Source: Acheta domesticus
Taxonomy: Eukaryota; Arthropoda; Insecta; Orthoptera; Gryllidae
DNA length: 64,000 bases
Reading direction: 5' to 3'
NCBI GenBank assembly: GCA_031308135.1
Contig: JAHLJT010000631.1
Coordinates: forward strand, 8,127,286 to 8,191,285
Part shown: in pieces, positions 1 to 11,415 of the stretch
Layout: the number at the start of each line of letters is the position of its first letter
Position numbering within the stretch: position 1 is the stretch's first letter
The notes under the pieces: model-generated
What the model saw: the letters and a program-made list of their open reading frames with translations, nothing else
Told to the model about the DNA's origin: nothing
Database searches by the model: none
Program-made: the position numbers and the translations under genes

Positions 1-1860
1 CCCAATTGTACTGGTAACACTAATGCCCCTATAATTTTCACATTCATTCTTGTTGCCTTTCTTATAAATAGATGAAATGTGTGCCATTTTCCATCTTCGG
101 GAACTAACTCTCCTTCCAAGCACTTATTGAAGATCTGTGCCATGACATCTATGGCACTTGAAGGGGCAGTTTTAATTAATTCAATTGGGATACCTCCAGG
201 TCCCGGAGCTCTACCACTTTTCATTGCCATGAGGGCCTTACTGACTTCCCTTGTTGTTATTTGTGGAACACTTTCTTCAGTTTCATGAGTTTCATATGAA
301 ATGTTCATATACTCTGTTCTATTCTCAGCTAGTAAATGTTCGTAGTATCTTTTCCATTTTTCCAGGTCTATTGGATCCACTTTCCAATGCTCTTTTTTAT
401 TCTTCCGGGCCGTATTGACAAATTTCCATGCTTCTCTTGACCTTGTACTCCGCATTAGATTACGTACTTCTGTACATCTATTTCTCCAGTATTCATTTTT
501 TATTCTAGACACATTTCTTTTAACCTCTACTCTGTATCTTACATATATTTGTCTATCTTGATAACATCCTGTAGACAACCACCTTTCGTAAGCTTTTCTC
601 TTTTCTCTAACCATTTCCTCGAGTTCTTCATTCCACCATTCACATCTTTTCTGTACCTTTCCCTTGATGCCGATAGTTAATTCTGCAGAATTCTTTAAAA
701 TGTTTTTGAGATTTTGGTACATTAGGTTGGCATTTTCCATTGGCTTGGTACTAATACCTTGAGCTACATATAATTGGTATTTAAACCTTGTTGAAGCATT
801 CTGAAGCTTACATACATTAAAAACATTGTTTGGGAATACTATTTTCTTGTCTACGATCTTCATCTACATAATTTACGTACTTAAAAAGGATAGAGGATCT
901 TAATAGATAATGATCTGAGCCAGAATCTGCTCCCCTATACACCCTTGTGTCTAGAATTTTAGCTTTCGTTTGCTGTTTTATTACCACGTAATCTATAATT
1001 GATGATAAATTTCTTCTTCGTTGAAACCATGTTTTTTGTGTATATCTTGATGCTGAAAGAATCCATTTGTTATACGGAGAGAAAACTGATTACATATTTC
1101 AATTAGGCGTTCTCCGTTATCATTAAGAGTATCCTCCCCATAAGGCCCCACAATCTTATCACCCACTTGTTTGCCAATTCTTGCATTAAAGTCGCCCATC
1201 ATAAAAATTTCTTTCCGGTCACTAATTTCACTTAATGCCGTTGTCAATTCCTGCATAAAATCATCTTTAAGTTGCACATGAGCATCATCAGTTGGGGCGT
1301 ACACTCCTACAATTATCACACGTAGGCTACATAATTTCATTTCCACTTTTACTATTCTGAAAGAAATAGCTTCCCAATTTGTAATAAATTTTTTATACTT
1401 GTTATGGACTGCGATAGAAACCCCACATTTTGCTCTCTGATTTTTATCAACCCCACTGTAGAAATGGATATATTGTTCTTGGATTTCACTTCCCTGTCCT
1501 TTCTTTTTTGTTTCAGTGAGTATTGCCACATCTAGAAGTAATCTGCCTAACTCCTTGAAAACATGTAAGCATTTTGTGTTAATGCCTTGTACATTCCATG
1601 TTCCAAATTGCATTGTCCTTTCTCGATTGCCTTGTCGTCGTTTATATTTCAGGTCCGGCTTTGTTCGTTGATTAGGCTTTTTAGCATTGGTATGTTTTTC
1701 TGAGAGACGAGGAGCTGGCCCGATTCGCATATATGCGGTGCGTTTTTTGGCAAGGTCGTGATCCATTCAACAGCTCTGTGGCCAGCTGATTTCTAATTTC
1801 AAGTCAGCGATTTGTCGTTTCGCAGTGGAATTGGTGAAGTCTAGAGTGAACAGTTACGAA
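1..1860 (-). mobile_element. RTE/BovB-type non-LTR retrotransposon, copy 1 (cut by window edge)
   Basis: LINE remnant reading right to left. An AP-endonuclease domain lies at 993-1766, its last part in another frame at about 880-1030, then a basic linker and the start of reverse transcriptase run off the left edge. The linker (about 1-850) is open on the minus strand and reaches the RT entry motif APGPGGIP near 190-230. Frameshifts near 1030 and 855 show that it is dead. The layout matches copy 2 at 59.6-63.2 kb. The 5' boundary near 1860 is approximate. Class assignment rests on resemblance to the RTE family whose endonuclease was captured in bovine CFDP2; RTE is likely, another endonuclease-type LINE clade is possible. 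Confidence 0.85.
993..1766 (-). pseudogene. LINE AP-endonuclease domain, frameshifted
   Basis: About 257 codons of an exonuclease-endonuclease-phosphatase fold that nicks target DNA for target-primed reverse transcription. Visible motifs in order are TWNVQGIN (Asn of motif I), ILTETKKKG (catalytic Glu), VGVYAPTDD, MMGDFNARIG (Asp and Asn of the DFN motif) and GEDTLNDNGERLIEI. The frame breaks after HKKHG near 1030. The expected continuation, with S-I-I-D-Y and the final SDH motif in RGADSGSDHYLL, follows in another frame at about 880-1025. The basic N-terminus (KKPNQRTKPDLKYKRR) is usual upstream of these domains. Not a host repair enzyme, because RT follows directly. Confidence 0.88.
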
Positions 1861-3222
1861 AATGGGTAGGAAATGTTTTGTAAAACTGTGTAATAGCTAC
1901 AGTTTAAGATGTCATCTTAAGATGAATATCTTCCACCGTGCCCAAACCTATTGTCCAAGCGACAAGCGAGGAACTAGCCTCAAACTGGCTTCAGAAAATT
2001 TGCCCCAAAGGCGACTAATTGACACACCTATATACCTTACATCGTGGTCAAGGTCTTCTACTGGTGGCTGTGTGGCACGGTTCGTAGCACTATAGCATGC
2101 TACGAACTACTCTGCGCCTCTAGCGACGGGAAAGGAAAGTATTGGTAACCCCGCCGTTTTACAATAGGGATGGCGCTGTATCATGCGGCGGGGTGATGAA
2201 CTACGTGGAGAGGCGATTTCGTTTGTGGCACTCGTGCCACGGACTCCCGCTCAAAGCATCAACCTTGACAACACTGCCTTAACTAGGTCTCTGAGACTGC
2301 TGAGGAAAAATAAACACGTAGCCCTCCTTTCTGGTGTGTCGCAGTAAGTTTTTCTTTACAGTACCTTCCTACCTTTTTTAAACTACACTCGCACGTGGGG
2401 CAGAAAATCCAATGACAGCCGTTCGCCTTTGAGAGTCAGTTGAAATTTCGGAGTTGTCTCGCAGACCTCCGAACTTTTTCTTACCACAGTGAATTATGCA
2501 AATATGCAAATTATTTATTAATGGTTAATTTTCTTGAAACAATACATTATCGTATTTAAATGAAGGTTTCTTAATGTAGTGAATAATAATTCAAACCATT
2601 CTACGAGTTCTTACGATAATTAATAGTGAAGAAACAGTATGGAGCAAATTATAACCAGAAATTTACTCGGTGAGTAATAAATAATTATATTATTTTCATT
2701 TTACACATGAACAACAAATCCTTTTATTTTCTTGTTTATTATAGAATTGTTAACGTGAAAAAATATTGTCAAGTCAATATGAAATGGAACACCGAAAATA
2801 ATCTGCCTAAAACTTTTGAGATCTCAGACCGCACATCACCGGAAAGAGAAGTTTGAAAGCACGTCACCAGTTAACGGTTAATGGGCGATTCATTTCATTA
2901 TTTTGTGAAAAAACACGAGATAATCACAACTCTGAATGGTTCTAGAGAAACTGGGGTAAAAAAACAGTTGAAACTTTCAAATGTGAAAAGGAACATAAAA
3001 ATCTAGATGAAGTCGATGTCATTGGATATGAATTAACAAATAAGAACTGTGTGCTCTCAAACGAATTCTCTATATTCCAGTAAAACTGAAGCGCATTGTT
3101 TAATTTAGTTTAATGCAATCCGCGATGCACAAGGAATAGGACGAAAAGATCTCGCGCGGTCCATGGCCCTTAAGTTAGGTTACCGAACCGGCAATAGCCT
3201 GCTATTGACCGGAGAAGCCACA
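1861..3222. other. No gene seen; intron or flank of RTE copy 1
   Basis: Moderately GC-rich to about 2340, then AT-rich. No exon with splice sites, no tRNA and no clear terminal repeats. An open frame at 1862-2095 (77 codons) has no recognisable content and may be 5' UTR of the RTE copy. Confidence 0.4.
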
Positions 3223-3224
3223 GA

Positions 3225-3600
3225 AAACTCTCGATCATCCTTCCCGTTCCCGTCAAGCTTCGCGTTCACGTCCTGTTGCAAAAAACTACCTGAAATGCCC
3301 GCCTTTCAACTTTCTTTACGTTACCGTTCGCGTTGCCGTTCCCGTTCACGGGCTAAGACAAATGTTGATCATCCTTCCCGTTCCCTTCAAGCTTCGCGTA
3401 CCCGTCGTGTTGTGAATGTCTGCCTGGGATGTCACTCTTTCAATTTTCTCTACGCTCCCCTTCGCGTTGCCGTTCCCGTTCACGGGCTAAAGTAAAAGTT
3501 GATCACCCTTCCCGTTCACGTCGTGTAGTGAACGCCTGCCTGGGATGTCCGCCTTTACGTTCCCGTTCACGTTGCCCATTCACAGACTATTGTGGCGCTG
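3225..3600. repeat. 133-bp tandem repeat on the donor side of exon G
   Basis: About 2.7 diverged units. The phrase TTGATCAYCCTTCCCGTTC recurs with about 133-bp spacing near 3231, 3364 and 3498, alternating with CGTTGCCGTTCCCGTTCACG. It starts within about 30 bp of the exon G donor (3630) and lies wholly in the next intron. Frames open through it on the plus strand follow from the composition. Confidence 0.8.
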
Positions 3601-3630
3601 CCTGGTACTAAAACCTCCCGTTATTCGCAC

Positions 3631-3943
3631 CTGGGCTGTCGTCGTCCTCGCGCAGCAGGATGCGTCGCAGCAGCTCGCGCTCCTGGTCGACGGGCAGGCC
3701 GCCCTCGGCGACGGACGCCGCCGACGAGGAGGACGAGGAGCGCGACGGCGGCGCGTGCGAGGTGCGCTGGCGCAGAGAGCGGCGGCCGCGGTGGCGGCGC
3801 ACGCGCAGGCGGCGCAGCGGCGACGACGGCGGCGACAGCTCGTCCCCGGTGGCGGTGGCCGTGCGCGGCGGCGGCTCCTCCACCGCCACCTCCTCCACCG
3901 CGCCCGCCTCCCGCTCCGGCAGCCGCACCGTCAGCGACCGCAC
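3631..3943 (-). CDS. Exon G of unidentified GC-rich host gene
   Basis: Internal coding exon of 313 bp. It begins after a GCGCGCAG acceptor, in phase 0, with VRSLTVRLPEREAGAVEEV, and ends at CCCAG before GTGCGAA, leaving one base of a split codon. Content is acidic and Pro-rich, then an Arg-rich stretch (PLRRLRVRRHRGRRSLRQR), a Ser run and a C-terminal acidic helix (VDQERELLRRILLREDDD). It is far richer in GC than the flanking introns. Phase 0 entry matches the phase 0 exit of exon F. The acceptor lacks a good pyrimidine tract. No domain recognised; it could be a disordered part of a large scaffold or cytoskeletal protein, but that is only a guess. The next exon lies outside the window. Confidence 0.72.
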
Positions 3944-6900
3944 CTGCGCGCCACACGCCCTCCGTCATTCGGTCTACTCGCGTGGTCAATAGACACCGCC
4001 GCCACCCCCTTCACCCTGGCCGCCGCCGCTCCGGCAGCCGCACCGTCAGCGACCGCACGTGCGCGCCACACGCCCTCCGTCATTCGGTCTACTCGCGTGG
4101 TCAATAGACACCGCCGCCACCCCCTTCACCCTGGCCGCCGCCGCTCCGGCAGCCGCACCGTCAGCGACCCGCACGTGCGCGCCACACGCCCTCCGTCATT
4201 CGGTCTACTCGCGTGGTCAATAGACACCGCCGCCACCCCCTTCACCCTGGCCGCCGCCGCTCCGGCAGCCGCACCGTCAGCGACCGCACCTGCGCGCCAC
4301 ACGCTCTCCGTCATTCGGTCTACTCGTGTGGTCAATTGACACCGCCGCCACCCCCTTCACCTGGCCGCCCCCCACTCCGGCAGCCACACTGTCAGCGACC
4401 GCACGTACGCGCCACACGCTCTCCGTCATTCGGTCTACTCGCGTGGTCAATAGACACCGCCGCCACCCCCTTCACCCTGGCCGCCACCGCTCCGGCAGCC
4501 GCACCGTCAGCGACCGCACCTGCGCGCCACACGCTCTCCGTCATTCGGTCTACTCGCGTGGTCAATAGACACCGCCGCCACCCCCTTCACCCTGGCCGCC
4601 CCCGCTCCGGCAGCCACACTGTCAACGACCGCACCTGCGCGCCACACGCCCTCCGTCATTCGGTCTACTCGCGTGGTCAATAGACACCGCCGCCACCCCC
4701 TTCACCCTGGCCGCCGCCGCTCCGGCAACCACACTGTCAGCGACCGCACGTGCGCGCCACACGCTCTCCGTCATTCGGTCTACTCGTGTGGTCAATTGAC
4801 ACCGCCGCCACCCCCTTCACCTGGCCGCCCCCCGCTCCGGCAGCCACACTGTCAGCGACCGCACGTGCGCGCCATACGCTCTCCGTCATTCGGTCTACTC
4901 GCGTGGTCAATTGACACCGCCGCCACCCCCTTCACCTGGCCGCCCCCCCGCTCCGGCAGCCACACTGTCAGCGACCGCACGTGCGCGCCACACGCTCTCC
5001 GTCATTCGGTCTACTCGCGTGGTCAATAGACACCGCCGCCACCCCCTTCAACCTGGCCGCCTCCCGCTCCGGCAGCCGCACCGTCAGCGACCGCACCTGC
5101 GCGCCACACGCTCTCCGTCATTCGGTCTACTCGCGTGGTCAATAGATACCGCCGCCACCCCCTTCACCCTGGCTGCCTCCCGCTCCGGCAGCCGACCGTC
5201 AGCGACCGCACCTGCGCGCCACACGCTCTCCGTCATTCGGTCTACTCGCGTGGTCAATAGACACCGCCGCCACCCCCTTCACCCTGGCCGCCGCCGCTCC
5301 GGCAACCACACTGTCAGCGACCGCACGTGCGCGCCACACGCTCTCCGTCATTCGGTCTACTTGTGTGGTCAATTGACACCGCCGCCACCCCCCTTCACCT
5401 GGCCGCCCCCCGCTCCGGCAGCCACACTGTCAGCGACCGCACGTGCGCGCCATACGCTCTCCGTCATTCGGTCTACTCGCGTGGTCAATTGACACCGCCG
5501 CCACCCCCTTCACCTGGCCGCCCCCCGCTCCGGCAGCCACACTGTCAGCGACCGCACGTGCGCGCCACACGCTCTCCGTCATTCGGTCTACTCGCGTGGT
5601 CAATAGACACCGCCGCCACCCCCTTCAACCTGGCCGCCTCCCGCTCCGGCAGCCGCACCGTCAGCGACCGCACCTGCGCGCCACACGCTCTCCGTCATTC
5701 GGTCTACTCGCGTGGTCAATAGACACCGCCGCCACCCCCTTCACCCTGGCTGCCTCCCGCTCCGGCAGCCGACCGTCAACGACCGCACCTGCGCGCCACA
5801 CGCCCTCCGTCATTCGGTCTACTCGCGTGGTCAATAGACACCGCCGCCACCCCCTTCACCCTGGCCGCCGCCGCTCCGGCAACCACACTGTCAGCGACCG
5901 CACGTGCGCGCCACACGCTCTCCGTCATTCGGTCTACTTGTGTGGTCAATTGACACCGCCGCCACCCCCTTCAACCTGGCCGCCTCCCGCTCCGGCAGCC
6001 GCACCGTCAGCGACCGCACCTGCGCGCCACACGCTCTCCGTCATTCGGTCTACTCGCGTGGTCAATAGACACCGCCGCCACCCCCTTCACCCTGGCTGCC
6101 TCCCGCTCCGGCAGCCGCACCGTCAGCGACCGCACCTGCGCGCCACACGCTCTCCGTCATTCGGTCTACTCGCGTGGTCAATAGACACCGCCGCCACCCC
6201 CTTCACCCTGGCTGCCTCCCGCTCCGGCAGCCGACCGTCAACGACCGCACCTGCGCGCCACACGCCCTCCGTCATTCGGTCTACTCGCGTGGTCAATAGA
6301 CACCGCCGCCACCCCCTTCACCCTGGCCGCCGCCGCTCCGGCAGCCACACTGTCAGCGACCGCACGTGCGCGCCATACGCTCTCCGTCATTCGGTCTACT
6401 CGCGTGGTCAATTGACACCGCCGCCACCCCCTTCACCTGGCCGCCCCCCGCTCCGGCAGCCACACTGTCAGCGACCGCACGTGCGCGCCACACGCTCTCC
6501 GTCATTCGGTCTACTCGCGTGGTCAATAGACACCGCCGCCACCCCCTTCAACCTGGCCGCCTCCCGCTCCGGCAGCCGCACCGTCAGCGACCGCACCTGC
6601 GCGCCACACGCTCTCCGTCATTCGGTCTACTCGCGTGGTCAATAGACACCGCCGCCACCCCCTTCACCCTGGCTGCCTCCCGCTCCGGCAGCCGACCGTC
6701 AACGACCGCACCTGCGCGCCACACGCCCTCCGTCATTCGGTCTACTCGCGTGGTCAATAGACACCGCCGCCACCCCCTTCACCCTGGCCGCCGCCGCTCC
6801 GGCAGCCACACTGTCAGCGACCGCGCCTGCGCGCCACATGCTCTCCGTCATTCGGTCTACTCGCGTGGTCAATAGACACCGCCGCCACCCCCTTCACCCT

Positions 6901-7080
6901 GGCTGCCTCCCGCTCCGGCAGCCGACCGTCAGCGACCGCACCTGCGCGCCACACGCTCTCCGTCATTCGGTGTACTCGTGTGGTCAATAGACACCGCCGC
7001 CACCCCCTTCACCCTGGCCGCCCCCCGCTTCGGCAGCCGCACCGTCAGTTACCGCACCTGCGCGCAACACACGCCCTCGA
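3944..7080. repeat. 115-bp satellite of about 27 units built from the exon G acceptor edge
   Basis: Head-to-tail array of 111-116 bp units marked by CATTCGGTCTACTCGCGTGG, seen at 3966, 4081, 4197 and 4312 and so on to about 7000. On the minus strand each unit holds intron sequence, the exon G acceptor region and the first 33 or so bases of exon G (GTGCGGTCGCTGACGGTGCG). Two unit types alternate: those with CGCACCTGCG keep the acceptor AG, those with CGCACGTGCG have it changed to AC. The array decays into unique sequence near 7060-7100. Long plus-strand open frames here come from GC-rich content in a period that is not a multiple of three. Confidence 0.95.
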
Positions 7081-7936
7081 TCGTTCATTCAGTCGGCGCC
7101 TCAACTCGTATGACCAACGTCAGTTACGTCAATGATGTGCAAACTTGTGGAGCATCTAGAAGACGACCATCATTTCTCTCGGATATCTTGAGGGCCCAGT
7201 GCAACACCCCACAACAAAACTCACTCACTAACAGACTATGCTCATAAGCCAATTTGGCTAATGACGATACGGTCCGACACCAACACACACCAGCCACTTA
7301 CACATAGCAGTAAAACTCGAAATGCGTGAGAACTGCAAACCACACTAAAGCACACTTCGGCTAAGCCGAAAAAAGAGCGCTCCTACTCTCGACGTCAGTC
7401 ACCTGCCGCTACCGACGTCACAGTTCGTTGTGTGACCAGCGCCAGGTCGGGTAGGGTACGAGATAGAAGAACGGACTAGGACGGAACTCGACCTTCTGGC
7501 CGGAGACGTGGCCACCGTTGGTACTTCCCGTAAGCTAGAGCCATCGAGACCTTCGGTGCCCTAGTTAACAGCTTTCAACGTAAGCTGCCAATGGCGGGCA
7601 GGCACCGAGATAAGAGCAAGGTTACCGGCGGCCAGCCGTCTAAATGCGCGGCCGGCAATACGTCCCAATCTAGACATCGCGCGGCAAGAACGCCGCACCC
7701 ACTAAACTTCCATTGTTTGTTGACGTGATTTCTGCTGGGTTTCATGTATATAGTTTGTGGCAAAATTAAACTAATTGATAACATCGTGGTGTTAGATCGA
7801 AACCTGGGTCCTGCAAATACTACAACTTCCGGATCTTACCTCGCGATCTCTTTGGGCCAGACGCAGCGCTACCGGTTTCCGCCAATCGTGTCGTCCGGGC
7901 TGATTCCATCTCTCTGTCTCTCTACGGAGAGCTCAC
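7081..7936. other. Intron sequence between exons F and G
   Basis: No gene seen apart from degenerate satellite at the left end. Around 7380-7700 the sequence is GC-rich and looks single-copy within the window. Confidence 0.4.
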
Positions 7937-8212
7937 CTGGTCCACAAGCCCCGCAGCGGACGCGGCGGCGACAAGCGCGGCCACGCTGTCCAGGTCCAGG
8001 CCGGCCTCCGCCTCCGCCCCCGCCTTCGCCTCCGCCTCCGCCTCCGCCTCCGTCCCCGCCCCCGCCCCCGCCGGCCGCGTCGGCGGAGGGGACGCCTCCA
8101 CGCCCTTCAGCGCATCCCCGGCGATGGGCTTCACCTTGCGCACCACGTACGCGTACGTCAGGCGCTCGGGGGTCAGCGTGTCCCGCGACACGGCCTCCTC
8201 GATGCGCGCCAC
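7937..8212 (-). CDS. Exon F of unidentified GC-rich host gene
   Basis: Internal exon of 276 bp, phase 0 in and out (92 codons). It starts after a CTGCGCAG acceptor with VARIEEAVSRDTLTPERL and YAYVVRKVKPIAGDAL, a plausible folded helical segment, and ends at LVDQ before a strong donor (CAG then GTGAGC). The middle is a degenerate Glu-Ala repeat (TEAEAEAEAKAGAEAEAG) encoded by imperfect GGCGGAG triplets, followed by LDLDSVAALVAAAS. The phase fits exon E upstream and exon G downstream. Function unknown; the first 87 bases are duplicated six times just upstream. Confidence 0.8.
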
Positions 8213-8934
8213 CTGCGCAGAGGGGTCGCTAATGGAAAGATGGGCTTCACCTTGCGCACCACGTACGCGTACGTGAGGCGCTCGGGGGTCAGCGTGTCCC
8301 GCGACACGGCCTCCTCAATGCGCGCCACCTGCGCAGAGGGGTCGCTAATGGAAAGATGGGCTTCACCTTGCGCACCACGTACGCGTACGTGAGGCGCTCG
8401 GGGGTCAGCGTGTCCCGCGACACGGCCTCCTCGATGCGCGCCACCTGCGCAGTGGGGTGGCTAATGGAAAGATGGGCTTCACCTTGCGCACCACGTACGC
8501 GTACGTGAGGCGCTCGGGGGTCAGCGTGTCCCGCGACACGGCCTCCTCGATGCGCGCCACCTGCGCAGAGGGGTGGCTAATGGAAAGATGGGCTTCACCT
8601 TGCGCACCACGTACGCGTACGTGAGGCGCTCGGGGGTCAGCGTGTCCCGCGACACGGCCTCCTCGATGCGCGCCACCTGCGCAGAGGGGTGGCTAATGGA
8701 AAGATGGGCTTCACCTTGCGCACCACGTACGCGTACGTGAGGCGCTCGGGGGTCAGCGTGTCCCGCGACACGGCCTCCTCGATGCGCGCCACCTGCGCAG
8801 AGGGGTGGCTAATGGAAAGATGGGCTTCACCTTGCGTACCACGTACGCGTACATGAGGCGCTCGGGGGTCAGCGTGTCCCGCGACACGGCCTCCTCGATG
8901 CGCGCCACCTGCTCAGTGGGGTCGCTAATGAACG
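8213..8934. repeat. 116-bp tandem array of the exon F acceptor edge, six extra copies
   Basis: The marker GATGGGCTTCACCTTGCG occurs at 8123 (inside the exon) and then at 8239, 8355, 8471, 8587, 8703 and 8819, exactly 116 bp apart. Each extra copy carries, on the minus strand, 29 bp of intron with the TGCGCAG acceptor followed by the first 87 bases of exon F, joined directly to the next unit. Copies differ at only a few positions, so the expansion is recent. A 116-bp period shifts frame, so using an upstream acceptor would not keep the frame through the array. Confidence 0.96.
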
Positions 8935-9559
8935 GTCGCGATCATGCGATGTCTGGCGGCACGACTGAGAACGTCGCGAAATACTGTGACATATTTCATC
9001 GTGAAGACGGGCCTTGAGGGGCAAAGTTCGAAAAAATGTAGGACAGTAATCCCTCGACATCCGCGGATTCGCTATTCGCGAGTTCCGAACTTTCGCGATT
9101 AGAGAAATGCTACCAGTTTTAACATTCGCGACTTGAACATTCGCGAGTGTGTCTTTCAATCGTACATTTTCTTTTAGGCGAGCACATTTCATTTCCTTTA
9201 TCAGCGTCATTTGGGAACCGAGCTGGGAAACTTGACAGACACTGGAGCTCAAATTGTCACGTTCTGCAAAAATCTCAAATTTGGAATGTCGGTTCACATT
9301 AACAAAAAAACAAAATTGTAAAGTAATTCAATTCAGTCCCTCAAGTTGGAGGTAAGGGTTTTGGTCACACGAACAGAAAATTCATTCAATATCTGTGCAT
9401 CTCTCATTGCAATGATTTCACTGAAAAGTAGCTTCGGGAAATAATCAGCAAAGGAAACCCCCCTCGAACGTAATGATGAATTAACGGAAACGAAACTACG
9501 TAGGCCAAATAAGTGAATAGGTGTGTGTGTGTGTGCGTGTGTGTGTGTGTGTTGTCGCA
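8935..9559. other. Intron with a weak pogo/Tigger-like end and a GT microsatellite
   Basis: At about 9040 the sequence CAGTAATCCCTCGACATCCG followed by paired TTCGCGA words resembles a pogo/Tigger terminal repeat, but no partner end was found. A (GT)n tract with one GC lies at about 9520-9552. No gene. Confidence 0.3.
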
Positions 9560-10936
9560 CCCTCCTGGCGATCTCGCTCCGAATGGCGAGCCCTAACAGT
9601 TTCTAAGCTAAGTGAGAAGGTATATTCGTAGCGAGCCCTAACAGTTTCTAAGCTAAGTGAGGAGATATATGCGTAATCGCACCCTCCTGGCGATCTCGTT
9701 CCGGATGGCGAGCCCTAACAGTTTCCAAGCTAAGTGAGGAGATATATGCGTAGTCGCACCCTCCTGGCGATCTCATTCCGGATGGCGAGCCCTAACAGTT
9801 TCTAAGCTAGGTGAGAAGGTATATGCGTAGCGAGCCCTAACAGTTTCTAAGCTAAGTGAGGAGATATATGCGTAGTCGCACCCTCCTGGCGATCTCGTTC
9901 CAGATGGCGAGCCCTAACAGTTTCTAAGCTAAGTGAGGAGGTATATGCGTAGTCGCACCCTCCTGGCGATCTCGTTCCGGATGGCGAGCCCTAACAGTTT
10001 CTAAGCTAAGTGAGGAGGTATATACGCAGTCGCACCCTCCTGGCGATCTCGTTCCGGATGGCGAGCCCTAACAGTTTCTAAGCTAAGTGAGGAGATATAT
10101 GCGTAGTCACACCCTCCTGGCGATCTCGTTCCGGATGGCGAGCCCTAACAGTTTCTAAGCTAAGTGAGGAGGTATATGCGTAGTCGCACCCTCCTGGCGA
10201 TCTCGTTCCGGATGGCGAGCCCTAACAGTTTCTAAGCTAAGTGAGGAGGTATATACGTAGTCGCACCCTCCTGGCGATCTCGTTCCGGATGGCGAGCCCT
10301 AACAGTTTCTAAGCTAAGTGAGGAGGTATATGCGTAGTCGCACCCTCCTGGCGATCTCGTTCCGGATGGCGAGCCCTAACAGTTTCTAAGCTAAGTGAGG
10401 AGGTATATACGTAGTCGCACCCTCCTGGCGATCTCGTTCCGGATGGCGAGCCCTAACAGTTTCTAAGCTAAGTGAGGAGGTATATGCGTAGTCGCACCCT
10501 CCTGGCGATCTCGTTCCGGATGGCGAGCCCTAACAGTTTCTAAGCTAAGTGAGGAGGTATATGCGTAGTCGCACCCTCCTGGCGATCTCGTTCCGGATGG
10601 CGAGCCCTAACAGTTTCTAAGCTAAGTGAGGAGATATATGCGTAGTCGCACCCTCCTGGCGATCTCATTCCGGATGGCGAGCCCTAACAGTTTCTAAGCT
10701 AGGTGAGAAGGTATATGCGAGCGAGCCCTAACAGTTTCTAAGCTAAGTGAGGAGGTATATGCGTAGTCGCACCCTCCTGGCGATCTCGTTCCGGATGGCG
10801 AGCCCTAACAGTTTCTAAGCTAAGTGAGGAGGTATATACGTAGTCGCACCCTCCTGGCGATCTCGTTCCGGATGGCGAGCCCTAACAGTTTCTAAGCTAA
10901 GTGAGGAGGTGTATGCGTAGTCGCACCCTCCTGGCG
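9560..10936. repeat. 77-bp tandem array of the exon E donor edge, about 18 units
   Basis: Units are marked by AGTCGCACCCTCCTGGCGAT at 9951, 10028, 10105, 10182 and so on, 77 bp apart. A few units (about 9600, 9830 and 10720) are a 45-bp short form. On the minus strand each full unit contains the last 30 or so bases of exon E (CCATCCGGAACGAGATCGCC then AGGAGG), the GTGCGA donor and 46 bp of intron. The true exon E is the last unit on the right. Confidence 0.96.
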
Positions 10937-11123
10937 ATCTCGTTCCGGATGGCGAGCACGCGCTCGTCGGCGAGGAGCGAGGTGCGGCGCCGGCGCTGCA
11001 TGGCGCGCAGCGGGGAGTGCTCCACGGACCAGCGCCGCTCGCGCTCGCGCCGCGCCGCCCCCGGCCCCGCCTCCTCCTCCGCCATCGCCGCCTCGAACAG
11101 CGACACCGGACGGCTCAGGGTCG
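10927..11123 (-). CDS. Exon E of unidentified GC-rich host gene
   Basis: Internal exon of 197 bp. It follows a GGTTTGCAG acceptor, begins with two bases that complete a codon started in exon D, and exits in phase 0 at IARR before GTGCGA. Encoded content includes TLSRPVSLFEAAMAEEEAG, then a basic stretch RRERERRWSVEHSPLRAMQ and RRRRTSLLADERVLAIRNE, strongly charged and probably helical. RRWS and RRRRTS resemble basophilic kinase sites, which is only suggestive. Its 3' edge seeds the array to its left. Confidence 0.8.
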
Positions 11124-11167
11124 CTGCAAACCGCGGTGGGGGATATTGTAAGGGGACGGTTGCCTAT

Positions 11168-11415
11168 GATTGATTGATGTTTCCGGGCGCGTCAACTACT
11201 TAGGTCATTAGTCCCGTAAGTGTAGTACGTGATTTTTCTAGGGAGGTGGCGATGATCTTTTCCCCCTGGATGGCGATATCTGGCGCCGACCTTCCGTCGA
11301 CAAGCGGGGTTTTCACCTCAATTAGGTATCTCCCACCAGCGGGACACCGCCCCAGCCGGGACAAGCTGTAATCTCCCGACCGGTCTCCCGGCATGTGTGG
11401 TAGTGCGCCATTTTT
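11168..11415 (-). repeat. SINE-A copy, minus strand, 5' truncated
   Basis: Starts on the plus strand with the reversed tail TGATTGATTGATG and runs through the family core (GTCCCGTAAGTGTAGTACG, TGGCGATATCTGGCGCCGAC, CCCACCAGCGGGACACCGCC). Same family as 13085-13655, 13656-14045 and 29126-29668. The tRNA-like head is missing. Confidence 0.82.

Noticed and set aside
993..1766. Host gene resembling craniofacial development protein 2
   Set aside because: The domain is the LINE endonuclease itself, followed by LINE linker and RT in order, with frameshifts.
5443..6645. 400-codon open frame on the plus strand, and similar long frames between 3545 and 6875
   Set aside because: They run across the 115-bp satellite. 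Similar peptides appear in all frames because the period is not a multiple of three and stops are rare in this GC-rich unit.
8213..10936. CRISPR-like regular repeat arrays
   Set aside because: Units are contiguous without unique spacers and contain pieces of the adjacent exons. The setting is eukaryotic.
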